64,000 bases of DNA from assembly GCA_017432305.1 (NCBI GenBank), contig JAFRJK010000006.1:1-64000 (forward strand), in the 5' to 3' direction. Shown one piece after another: positions 31,868 through 39,082 of the stretch. The notes under the pieces are model-generated. The model was given only the letters and a program-made list of their open reading frames with translations, was not told the DNA's origin and ran no database searches. The stretch is from Candidatus Saccharimonadota bacterium (GTDB taxonomy: Bacteria; Patescibacteriota; Saccharimonadia; Saccharimonadales; Saccharimonadaceae). The translations under genes were made by a program, and so were the position numbers. Every line of letters starts with the position of its first letter. Within the stretch, counting starts at the first letter, position 1.

Positions 31868-32782
31868 ATGGCTAATACAAAGTCAAAGAAGACCGCTGCT
31901 AAGAGACCGTCTTCGAAAGCCAAAGCTGTTGCAACCAAGTCAGAAAAGACCGTGAAAGCAGAAACAGCTGTCGGGACCATCTCGGCAAACGCAATTGCTG
32001 CGAAAAAAGGTAATCCGTTTAAGGGTTTCTTCGAGCGCAAATGCGACAAAGATGAAAACATCTTAACAATCTTTAAAAACCCGAAAATCTGGGGCGCAAT
32101 CGCTGGTGAAGTTATCGGTACGATGCTTCTCATGATTCTCATGATTACTCTCGGCGTTTATCAACCACTTTATGTGATTATTGGCATGATCGCTATCACT
32201 ATGGGCGTTTACGCACTTTCTGGTGCACATCTTAACCCAGCTATTACTGTTGGTATGATGGCTACCCGCCGCGTTTCCGCTATCCGTGGTATTCTTTACA
32301 TCGTCGCACAAATCGTTGGTGCATGGCTCGGCCTTCTCATCATGAGTGGCTTCCGTGGCGCTGGTGGAGACCTCGTTGAGCTCCCAGCTATCACCGCATT
32401 ACAAGATTCGACAATCTGGAAGAACATCTTTGTCGAGCTTCTCGGTACTGCAATTATCGGTTTCTTCTTCTGCCGCGCACAATCTTATCGCACCCCTAAA
32501 GGTGCCTTCACTTACGCAGCAGTTATCGCTGGTGGTATTGCACTTGCAGTTCTATTCTCAGTAGTGATTTCAACAAACTATCTTGGTTTGTCTTCGAATT
32601 TCGCTCTTAACCCAGCAGTCGCAATCATGGAACAAATCTTCCCATCCGTCTCTGATGGATTTGGTGAATTAATGGGTAGCGTTGGTGTCGCAGCTCTTAC
32701 CTACATTATTGTTCCTATGCTTGGCGCAACTATCGGCTTCTTTGCAGCAGACGCTTCAAAGAAACTCGCTGGCGAAGAATAA
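31868..32782 (+). CDS. Aquaporin-family channel (MIP) with altered selectivity filter
   Basis: A 304-residue membrane channel. After a lysine/alanine-rich cytoplasmic tail of about 65 residues come six helices. The NPA boxes are at 123-125 (HLNPAITVG) and 248-250 (ALNPAVAIM). Most aquaporins have Arg directly after the second NPA (NPAR), which forms the narrow filter; here it is Val251. Glycerol facilitators keep this Arg too, so the pore may be wider or conduct another solute. AAGGAGG precedes the ATG and TATAAT lies about 25 bp upstream. A terminator hairpin follows at 32813. Confidence 0.88.
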   Translation: MANTKSKKTAAKRPSSKAKAVATKSEKTVKAETAVGTISANAIAAKKGNPFKGFFERKCDKDENILTIFKNPKIWGAIAGEVIGTMLLMILMITLGVYQPLYVIIGMIAITMGVYALSGAHLNPAITVGMMATRRVSAIRGILYIVAQIVGAWLGLLIMSGFRGAGGDLVELPAITALQDSTIWKNIFVELLGTAIIGFFFCRAQSYRTPKGAFTYAAVIAGGIALAVLFSVVISTNYLGLSSNFALNPAVAIMEQIFPSVSDGFGELMGSVGVAALTYIIVPMLGATIGFFAADASKKLAGEE

Positions 32783-32807
32783 TTCTGCCTAGAAATTAAA
32801 ATCACTC

Positions 32808-32833
32808 CGTGGCTAACACCGCGGGGTGTTTTT
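32808..32833 (+). terminator. Terminator after aquaporin gene
   Basis: AACACC-GCGG-GGTGTT followed by TTTT. Directly behind it, at 32839-32851, stands TGTTGCGCAACGG, a match to the inner bases of the cassette 3' palindrome without any cassette frame attached. Confidence 0.7.
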
Positions 32834-32838
32834 TATAT

Positions 32839-32852
32839 GTTGCGCAACGGGT
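32839..32852. repeat. Isolated copy of the cassette 3' palindrome core
   Basis: TGTTGCGCAACGGG repeats 12 of the central bases of TCCGTTGCGCAACGGA. Neither strand continues a FISUMP-like frame from it, so it may be a scar or a chance match. It lies 90 bp from tRNA-Val and 400 bp from cassette 7. Confidence 0.4.
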
Positions 32853-32939
32853 GATGAACCAGTTGTGTATTTAATAAAACCCCCTCTATCTTGCATGAAA
32901 CTCTTAATTGTGATATTATAATAATGTTCAAAGCCACAT

Positions 32940-33016
32940 GGGCGGTTAGCTCAGTTGGCTAGAGCGCGTCTTTGACGTAGACGAGGTCAGAGGTTCGACT
33001 CCTCTATCGCCCACCA
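32940..33016 (+). tRNA. tRNA-Val (anticodon GAC), CCA encoded
   Basis: Acceptor GGGCGGT/ATCGCCC with a G-T pair, D-loop AGTTGGCTA, anticodon loop TTGACGT, T-loop TTCGACT, discriminator A and encoded CCA. TATTATAAT precedes it. A hairpin CGAGC-TTAG-GCTCG-TTTTTT ends the transcript at 33031-33049, where cassette 7 begins on the other strand. Confidence 0.95.
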
Positions 33017-33030
33017 TGCTTTGAACATAA

Positions 33031-33049
33031 ATCGAGCTTAGGCTCGTTT
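33031..33049 (+). terminator. Terminator of tRNA-Val
   Basis: CGAGC-TTAG-GCTCG followed by TTTTTT. The reverse strand of this region is where the frame of cassette 7 runs on, so the cassette joins directly to the tRNA terminator. Confidence 0.8.
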
Positions 33050-33270
33050 TTTAATGCTACACAACGGATAGAAAACCCCATACCACGATAATCTCCACCT
33101 TGGCCATTAACATGTGAAGAAGGACTCTGTAGCCAAGATGTTAAGTGTTTATCAGACTCATCACTACTTGCGAACAGCCCCCTCCAATCTCCACCCGTAG
33201 TGCGAGTACCAACCCTACCTAGGACGCGACGATATTGCCCACCCCTCCAAAAATCCAACGGAGCAAGAAG
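33050..33270 (-). pseudogene. Isolated silent FISUMP-like cassette 7
   Basis: Reading leftward from the 16-mer site (33238-33253): APLDFWRGGQYRRVLG, a variable middle with WRGLFASSDESDKHL, and DYRGMGFSIRCVA, after which the frame runs on into the tRNA-Val gene. This is the best single match to the FISUMP C-terminal half (G-WR-ASS-RGxGFSIRC). It has no start codon or ribosome site of its own. It is a lone copy, 16 kb from the array, inserted between tRNA-Val and the next gene. Confidence 0.7.
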
Positions 33271-33387
33271 CTGATAAAAAGTAAGTTTACTTACTTTTTA
33301 GAAGCGACGCAGGTCCGTCTATAGCGAAGCTAGACGGAGCACTAAAAAGTATATTACACCAATCTAGAAATTATCCCCTAACTAGCT
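33271..33387. other. Hairpin-rich gap downstream of cassette 7
   Basis: It contains AAAAAGTAAG-TTTA-CTTACTTTTT and CCGTCTA-TAGCGAAGC-TAGACGG, both near-perfect hairpins. The first, with its T run, can terminate the leftward gene that ends at 33388 and also stop transcription from the right. No gene is seen. Confidence 0.5.
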
Positions 33388-34686
33388 CTAATATCCTTTC
33401 GAAACCGAGCAAGTATAACCAATATTGTTTTGAAGTCCCTTATAATATTCGAGATTTCTCGTGACTGTTACGCCTTCTTGTGCTGCTTGTTGTGCGCCAT
33501 AAGTGACATCACTATACGCATCCGATGCTAACCAATCGCTAATATCTTCGGATTTAACTTCCATACCGTGAATAACCTCTGTTCCATCAATCGAGACATT
33601 ATGATAAAGCATCTCGTTAACAGTCTTCTTCGTGCCGCTCGTTCCAGAAGTCTCGCTTGTTGTTTCGTTAGTTGTGACGGTGTTCGTCTCAGTCGAAACA
33701 TTATCAGTAGTGTTTTCTTGGCCTTCAACTTTCGGCTCTTCTGCTTCTTTATTTTCACTTTCAACCTTCACGCCATATTGTGCTGCGAGATTTGCTCTTG
33801 CAATTTCCGCAAGGCTCTTGTTTGTATAAGTGTAGCTGAAGTTCGTCACAAGTCCGTCAAGTACATCATCAGAGAAGTAGAAGATATTTTCTTGGCTTCC
33901 ACCAACTGCGCCAATCCAAGTATATTCTTCAGTCGCTAAGGTTCTCTTACAAGAGAGTGTAGAAATTGAGGAATCATCATACGAAGGAGTTGGGTTTTGA
34001 GTCGGTTTGCTACTTGAGGAATTACCGCCAAAGACTAACCATGCAATCACGCCGCCAAACGCTAAGAAAACTACAATCGCAACAATAATTAAGATATTTT
34101 TCTTCGTGAAAGTGAACTTTTTGCCATGTGCAGCCGCAACTTTTGCTGCTTTTTCAGCCTCTTCGCGTCTAATATCAGCATAAGATCTCGCACTTCCAAT
34201 CGAACCTGGAACTGGTGCCGCTGCGACTAGTGGTTCTTGTTCCTCAGCTGGCTGTTTATTCTCTAGTTGTGCTGGATTTTCGCCTGGAGCTCCGGTTGCT
34301 TCACCTGGTGCTCCGGCCATATCGCCCGGCATCGGCATTCCACTCATATCTGGTGTACTAGCTCCACCCATGTCGCCGATTCCGCCACCTGGAGTATTCG
34401 GGTTCGCCGAAACGGTCGAAACTTCGTTTAAACCGAGGTCGCTTCCAGCTTGTGGTTGGATAATTCTCCCAGGGAGATTTTCTTCATCAACAGTCGTTGT
34501 TACAATTGGTGTCGCGCCGTTCATCGCCGCGTTCGCAATATCAGCTGCCGGATTTTGAGCCGCGCTATTTGGGTCAAGTGTTCCCGGCATTGTTGCGAGG
34601 TAAGAGGTGTTAGACGGATCTGGGGTTAATGCTTGCCCCATCGCCCCGTCGCCACCACCAGGGGTTTTATTGTTATTTGGATCCAT
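33388..34686 (-). CDS. Single-pass membrane protein with low-complexity N-terminus
   Basis: A 432-residue protein of unknown family. Residues 1-150 are Pro/Gly/Met/Ala-rich and disordered (PGGGDGAMGQAL; GMPMPGDMAGAPGEATG), probably cytoplasmic. A basic segment (HGKKFTFTKKN) precedes the only membrane helix (about 200-221). The outer part has two or three cysteines (STLSCKRTL; IGYTCSVSKGY), suggesting a disulfide, and a Thr/Ser/Glu-rich stretch in the middle (TNTVTTNETTSET). ATG 34686 is chosen because AAGGAAT stands before it; the longer frame is AT-rich leader. Possibly a surface protein. Confidence 0.7.
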   Translation of the reverse strand: MDPNNNKTPGGGDGAMGQALTPDPSNTSYLATMPGTLDPNSAAQNPAADIANAAMNGATPIVTTTVDEENLPGRIIQPQAGSDLGLNEVSTVSANPNTPGGGIGDMGGASTPDMSGMPMPGDMAGAPGEATGAPGENPAQLENKQPAEEQEPLVAAAPVPGSIGSARSYADIRREEAEKAAKVAAAHGKKFTFTKKNILIIVAIVVFLAFGGVIAWLVFGGNSSSSKPTQNPTPSYDDSSISTLSCKRTLATEEYTWIGAVGGSQENIFYFSDDVLDGLVTNFSYTYTNKSLAEIARANLAAQYGVKVESENKEAEEPKVEGQENTTDNVSTETNTVTTNETTSETSGTSGTKKTVNEMLYHNVSIDGTEVIHGMEVKSEDISDWLASDAYSDVTYGAQQAAQEGVTVTRNLEYYKGLQNNIGYTCSVSKGY

Positions 34687-34793
34687 TTTATTCCTTAGAT
34701 TATTATTTTTGATTTTGTACAAAATTTATATCTTATATTATAACGCTTAAGCCTATTTTTTGCAAGGGGTTTTACACTTGAAAATGCTTATGC

Positions 34794-34799
34794 TATAAT
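34794..34799 (+). promoter_or_regulatory. -10 box of leaderless 34806 gene
   Basis: TTATGCTATAAT ends at 34799 and the ATG at 34806 follows after six bases. TTGAAA lies 14-15 bases upstream of the -10. Confidence 0.6.
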
Positions 34800-34805
34800 T
34801 AAGTC

Positions 34806-35240
34806 ATGAAGATTAACCGAAAAGGGAGCCGCCCGATGTCGATCATCACAATCATCGTTATTTTGGTGGCGGTTATTGTAGTTGTTGCAACGATTATTTT
34901 CACGAATCTCTACGAAAACTCCTATTTTGCGAGGAATAAATTCGAAGAGCTCGCTAGGAGATATTACGAAACGAGTCTTTATGATAACTTCCTCTCGGAA
35001 CATAAAGGGGAAGATCTAAGCGTCGCCTTTGAAAAATATGCTGAATTTGGCTTTGATATAAAACTTCGCCAACTTCTTAATAGTGAATATCTTATGAACG
35101 GCCAAAATTACCGTGCTTATTTCGAAACAAACGTCTATACCTGTGATACAAACGCTTCTAGCGCAAAATTCATCCCTTACGCCCCATTTGGTAAAAAAGA
35201 CTATAATCTCGAGATTAAACTTGAGTGTACTAAAAACTAA
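34806..35240 (+). CDS. Hypothetical single-pass membrane protein
   Basis: A 144-residue protein: basic start (MKINRKGSRP), one membrane helix (about 11-33), then an extracytoplasmic part of about 110 residues with a charged helical stretch (ARNKFEELARRYYETSLYD) and two cysteines (YTCDTN; KLECTKN). No signal cleavage site is obvious, so it is an N-terminal anchor. Family not recognised. It stands 22 bp before tRNA-Leu with a separate promoter. Confidence 0.7.
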   Translation: MKINRKGSRPMSIITIIVILVAVIVVVATIIFTNLYENSYFARNKFEELARRYYETSLYDNFLSEHKGEDLSVAFEKYAEFGFDIKLRQLLNSEYLMNGQNYRAYFETNVYTCDTNASSAKFIPYAPFGKKDYNLEIKLECTKN

Positions 35241-35262
35241 TTTTATGTTATAATAATTCCAC

Positions 35263-35347
35263 GCCCGGATGGTGGAACTGGTAGACACGTATGCCTTAGG
35301 AGCATATGTCGTATGACGTGCAGGTTCAAGTCCTGTTCCGGGCACCA
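35263..35347 (+). tRNA. tRNA-Leu (anticodon TAG), CCA encoded
   Basis: Acceptor GCCCGGA/TCCGGGC, a long variable arm, anticodon loop CTTAGGA, T-loop TTCAAGT, encoded CCA. TTATAAT lies 9 bases before it. GAGAGC-TT-GCTCTC-ATTTTTT (35364-35383) ends the transcript. Confidence 0.95.
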
Positions 35348-35363
35348 AGGAGACTACAAAAAA

Positions 35364-35383
35364 GAGAGCTTGCTCTCATTTTT
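35364..35383 (+). terminator. Terminator of tRNA-Leu
   Basis: A short GAGAGC/GCTCTC hairpin followed by ATTTTTT. Confidence 0.75.
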
Positions 35384-35404
35384 TGTGGTCACCACTGTTT
35401 ATGG

Positions 35405-35433
35405 TTGACAAATTATACTTTTTATGCTAAAAT
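35405..35433 (+). promoter_or_regulatory. Consensus promoter of HD-GYP gene
   Basis: TTGACA (35405-35410), 17 nt and TAAAAT (35428-35433) preceded by TATGC. It is one of the best sigma70 promoters of the window. A leader of about 55 nt with the hairpin ACGCA/TGCGT and AAGGAGG leads to the ATG. Confidence 0.75.
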
Positions 35434-35492
35434 ATAAGTAACGCACCAAAAATGCGTTATTTTGCACATTAACAGTTTAAGGAGGGTGAAAA

Positions 35493-36764
35493 ATGGAAAT
35501 AATAATCACTTATAGTCTTGTCGGCGTTTGTGTCGTTTTAATGATACTAATAAACGTGACTGACAGTATGACTAAAAAACGTAAGCGTCTTCTATTCTTG
35601 ATGACGCTTGCCCCGATGCTTCTAATGATTGCGGACAGATTGGCGTACAATTTTAACGGCACCCCTGGTCCGACAGGCGGCTTTATCGTCCGGTCGAGTA
35701 AATTCCTTGCGTACGGTCTAAATTTGACAATAATTTTTGTCTTTAGCCAATATCTTAAGGATATACTTCTGACCGAAGGCGGGCTAAAAACCCTGCCGAA
35801 GAGCCTGAAAAATGTTGAATACATCTTGATGGCCGGAGCGCTTATGCTCGTTATATCTCAAATATTTGGTATTTATTACATCTACGACGAGAATAACGTT
35901 TATAAGAGGCAACCCGGTTATCCGGGCTCCTACATTTTTGCTTTTATGGCCCTGATTATATTAATTTATACGATAATCAGGCACCGTAAAAACCTGAGAA
36001 AGCGGCTTTTTGTCCCGCTTCTCCTCTTTACCGGGATGCCGATAATCACCTCGATGGTTCATTTCTTTATCCACTGGTATACTCTTACTAGTGGCTCGAT
36101 AGTTGCGATGACAGTTCTGCTTTATTGCTTCTCTATCTTGGACGCAAACGAGATAGTGAGAACGGCCAATGAAAAAGACCGCATCATGGTCTCACAGACC
36201 ACCTCAGCTCTTGCTGAGGCGATTGATGCCAAAGATAGCTACACAAATGGCCATTCACGCCGAGTAGCGGAATACTCGGTCATGATAGCGAAAAGAGCTG
36301 GAAAATCGGAGACTGAGTGCGATGAAATCTATCTTATCGCCCAGCTTCATGACGTCGGGAAAATCGGTATTCCTGACGCGATTATTAACAAGGCTGGAAA
36401 GCTGACGGATGCGGAGTTTGGCATTATAAAGACTCATCCAGTCGTCGGGAGCGAAATTCTGTCGAAAATCGATATCGCTCCAAATCTCGGAGTTGGCGCT
36501 CGTTGGCATCACGAGAGATACGACGGAAAAGGCTATCCAGATGGCTTAAAGGGGGAGGAGATTCCGGAAATCGCTAGAATTATCGCGGTTGCGGATTCCT
36601 ACGATGCGATGGCCTCTAAGAGAAGTTATCGTGATGCTTTGCCTCAATATAAGATTAGGTCCGAGTTCCAAGAGGGAATTGGTACCCAATTTGATCCAAA
36701 ATTCGCGAAAATCATGATCGAAATCATTAACGAAGATGTCGATTATCAACTCCGCGAAAACTAG
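35493..36764 (+). CDS. Membrane-bound HD-GYP phosphodiesterase
   Basis: A 423-residue protein. Residues 1-225 hold seven or so membrane helices of unknown sensor type, followed by a coiled linker (DANEIVRTANEKDRI) and an HD-GYP domain. The domain carries the metal-binding HD (QLHDVGKIGIPD, about 285), HHERYDGKGYPDGL with the GYP triplet near 346, and ADSYDAMASKRSYR. Such enzymes degrade cyclic di-GMP, lowering its level to favour motility or dispersal. All key residues are present. Base use is slightly more GC-rich than neighbours and the gene has a strong consensus promoter, hinting at a separate origin. Confidence 0.9.
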   Translation: MEIIITYSLVGVCVVLMILINVTDSMTKKRKRLLFLMTLAPMLLMIADRLAYNFNGTPGPTGGFIVRSSKFLAYGLNLTIIFVFSQYLKDILLTEGGLKTLPKSLKNVEYILMAGALMLVISQIFGIYYIYDENNVYKRQPGYPGSYIFAFMALIILIYTIIRHRKNLRKRLFVPLLLFTGMPIITSMVHFFIHWYTLTSGSIVAMTVLLYCFSILDANEIVRTANEKDRIMVSQTTSALAEAIDAKDSYTNGHSRRVAEYSVMIAKRAGKSETECDEIYLIAQLHDVGKIGIPDAIINKAGKLTDAEFGIIKTHPVVGSEILSKIDIAPNLGVGARWHHERYDGKGYPDGLKGEEIPEIARIIAVADSYDAMASKRSYRDALPQYKIRSEFQEGIGTQFDPKFAKIMIEIINEDVDYQLREN

Positions 36765-36794
36765 GCATAAGCTTTCACCCCCGAACTGTTTCAT

Positions 36795-36818
36795 AATCCC
36801 CCACCCCTGTGGGGGATT
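36795..36818 (+). terminator. Rho-independent terminator
   Basis: AATCCCCCA-loop-TGGGGGATT followed by GACTTTTTT, after the HD-GYP gene and before the next promoter (TATAAT at 36840-36845). Confidence 0.8.
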
Positions 36819-36905
36819 GACTTTTTTCGAAAAATGTGCTATAATGTAGGCATACACTAGTGGGGTAATGAAAAAGCCCCAAGCACACCACAAGGAGGGA
36901 AAATA

Positions 36906-37415
36906 ATGAATAAGGGTTTCAAACTTAGTCCGCTTCAAAGCTGGACACTCGTCTTGTCGCTCGTAGTCTTAACCGTAATTGTGATTTGGTTGATTAAGAC
37001 CATCACTATTGCGATTAACAACATCCGTGCTGGTTATGGATTCTACGGAATTCTCGAGGCTTTAAACGGATATGAGCTCGCCCCGAAGGTTAATTTAAAG
37101 AAGGTCGTTGACGCTACCCGTCAGCAAGATGGCCTCTATAAATTAATGATTTCGGATGGCGAAAGTTCCTGGAGCATCCTCGCGCTTACGACGAAAATCG
37201 TAAAAAAGAGCATGAAGGATAAAACCCGCGCGTATGTGGGTTGCAATTGGAGTTTAAATGACAGGGAATCCGGCGATTCGACCGAAGTTTTCGTAGTTCA
37301 TGTAAACTATGAATCTATAACGGAAGTTGAAGACGCCCTAAACAGGTATTTTAAGGGGGAATACCTGAAAGAGTTAAGTAGCCAAGTAAAACACGGCTAC
37401 ACAGCCACTTATTAA
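36906..37415 (+). CDS. Hypothetical membrane-anchored protein
   Basis: A 169-residue protein with a short basic start, one membrane helix (about 12-36, WTLVLSLVVLTVIVIWLI type) and a mixed alpha/beta remainder with segments such as QQDGLYKLMISDGESSW and EVFVVHVNYESITEVEDALN. It is not recognised. AAGGAGG precedes the ATG. The leader holds the small hairpin GGGG/CCCC. A strong terminator follows, so it is a single-gene unit. Confidence 0.7.
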   Translation: MNKGFKLSPLQSWTLVLSLVVLTVIVIWLIKTITIAINNIRAGYGFYGILEALNGYELAPKVNLKKVVDATRQQDGLYKLMISDGESSWSILALTTKIVKKSMKDKTRAYVGCNWSLNDRESGDSTEVFVVHVNYESITEVEDALNRYFKGEYLKELSSQVKHGYTATY

Positions 37416-37454
37416 ATCAATGGACTTTATATAGATGAAGTTTTCCCCTCAAGG

Positions 37455-37482
37455 TACCCCGCCACGCAATATCGGCGGGGTA
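37455..37482 (+). terminator. Rho-independent terminator
   Basis: TACCCCGCC-loop-GGCGGGGTA followed by TTTTTTT. Confidence 0.9.
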
Positions 37483-37505
37483 TTTTTTTATGTTAAAATA
37501 GAATT

Positions 37506-39038
37506 ATGAATAAAGACGAAGCTTTCTTTGATGAGAAAAAAACCGAGCCGACTTTCTTCTTTTATGATCTAGAAACGAGCGGCCTCGATCCAAAAAACGA
37601 CCGTATTATGCAATTTGCTGGGATGCGTACCGACTTAAAATTTAATCCAATCGGCGAGCCAGTAAATCTTCTCGTCAAATTCCCGGACGATACTCTTCCT
37701 AGCCCTGGCGCAATCAATGTAACGAAAATCACTCCCCAACAAACCCTCCAAGATGGTCTAACCGAGCCGGAATTTTGTAAATATGTCCAGGAGGAAATTT
37801 TCACTCACGACACTATTGCAATCGGCTATAACTCCATCCGCTTCGACGACGAATATATGCGCTATACTTTCTATCGTAATTTTTATGATCCGTATGAGTG
37901 GGAATGGAGAGATGGACGCAGTCGCTGGGATCTTCTCGACGTCGTTCGTCTTACTCGCGCTCTTCGTCCAGAGGGGATAAAATGGCCAGTCTCGAAAGCT
38001 TTTAGGAAAAACGCGGACGGAAAAAGAGTTGCCTATTATAAACCAACAAACCGTCTTGAGCTTTTAACCTCTGAAAATGGCATTGTCCATACTCACGCCC
38101 ACGACGCCCTCTCCGATGTTGAGGCGCTCATTAGTGTGACGAAAATGATTTCTGAAAAACAACCAAGTCTTTATAAATACCTCTTTAAAATGCGCGATAA
38201 AAAGGCGGTGAAAAAACTCGTTAATCTCGATAAAAAGGAGCCATTTGTTTATACGAGCGGTCGTTATCCGAGTAGTACGATGCACACAACCGTTGCCTTC
38301 CCACTTACGGCTGGCGCGAACGGAAATGTTGTAGTTTTTGACCTTCGCTACAATCTTGATGAACTCTTAAAAGCGGAGAAAAACTTTGTTCCAGAAGAGA
38401 AAACAAATAGTAAAGGAATAAAATATAAAACCACTTTTAGCTGGGGCGTTGCAGTAAAAGAACTTGCCTTTAATCGCTGTCCGGCGGTCGCTCCGACTAG
38501 TGTTCTTGATATTAAAACCGAAGTAGATTCAACTGATAAGGCTAATCCGTTTAAAAAAGGGACAACCGGCTGGGAGAAAATCGGTTTGGAGAAAAAAACT
38601 GTTGAGAAAAATCTTAAATCTCTCTTAAAACATCCAGATTTTGCCGAAAGAATGCGTGAACTTTTCGAGGAGAAAAAAGGCAGTTACGAGACTCCAGAAG
38701 ACGTTGACGGTCAACTTTATGAAGGTTTTACGCCTGATTCAGACCGGCTAAAAATGCAAGATGTGAGAAAACGCAACGCAAACGAACTTGCCGATCTTCA
38801 TCCAATGTTTGAAGATTCGCGCCTCCCGGAATTACTCCTCCATTATAAGGGACGAAACTTCCCAACTGCACTCGATGAAAATGAACAAAAGAAATGGGAG
38901 GCTTATCGTGTTGCCCGTCTCCGAAAACAGGAAAAACCTTTCCTTGACGAACTTGATAAACTAAAAGACTCGATGGATATTTCGCTTCTTGAAGATCTCA
39001 TGCTTTGGTATCAATCTCTCGCAAGTTCCGACTACTAG
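37506..39038 (+). CDS. sbcB: Exodeoxyribonuclease I
   Basis: A 510-residue 3'-5' single-strand DNA exonuclease used in recombination and mismatch repair. The DEDD-type nuclease domain shows FFYDLETSGL (motif I), IGYNSIRFDDEY (II) and HDALSDVEA (III). The SH3-like and helical C-terminal parts typical of ExoI follow. TAAAAT (37494-37499) ends six bases before the ATG, so the mRNA is leaderless. With UvrA next and SSB at 7653 it belongs to the repair set of the window. Confidence 0.92.
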   Translation: MNKDEAFFDEKKTEPTFFFYDLETSGLDPKNDRIMQFAGMRTDLKFNPIGEPVNLLVKFPDDTLPSPGAINVTKITPQQTLQDGLTEPEFCKYVQEEIFTHDTIAIGYNSIRFDDEYMRYTFYRNFYDPYEWEWRDGRSRWDLLDVVRLTRALRPEGIKWPVSKAFRKNADGKRVAYYKPTNRLELLTSENGIVHTHAHDALSDVEALISVTKMISEKQPSLYKYLFKMRDKKAVKKLVNLDKKEPFVYTSGRYPSSTMHTTVAFPLTAGANGNVVVFDLRYNLDELLKAEKNFVPEEKTNSKGIKYKTTFSWGVAVKELAFNRCPAVAPTSVLDIKTEVDSTDKANPFKKGTTGWEKIGLEKKTVEKNLKSLLKHPDFAERMRELFEEKKGSYETPEDVDGQLYEGFTPDSDRLKMQDVRKRNANELADLHPMFEDSRLPELLLHYKGRNFPTALDENEQKKWEAYRVARLRKQEKPFLDELDKLKDSMDISLLEDLMLWYQSLASSDY

Positions 39039-39063
39039 GATGGACTTTTTCTTAATTTTATGA

Positions 39064-39069
39064 TAGAAT
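39064..39069 (+). promoter_or_regulatory. -10 box of uvrA
   Basis: TTATGATAGAAT, 13 bases before the ATG, leaves at most a few bases of leader. Confidence 0.5.
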
Positions 39070-39082
39070 ATATGCGTTTATT

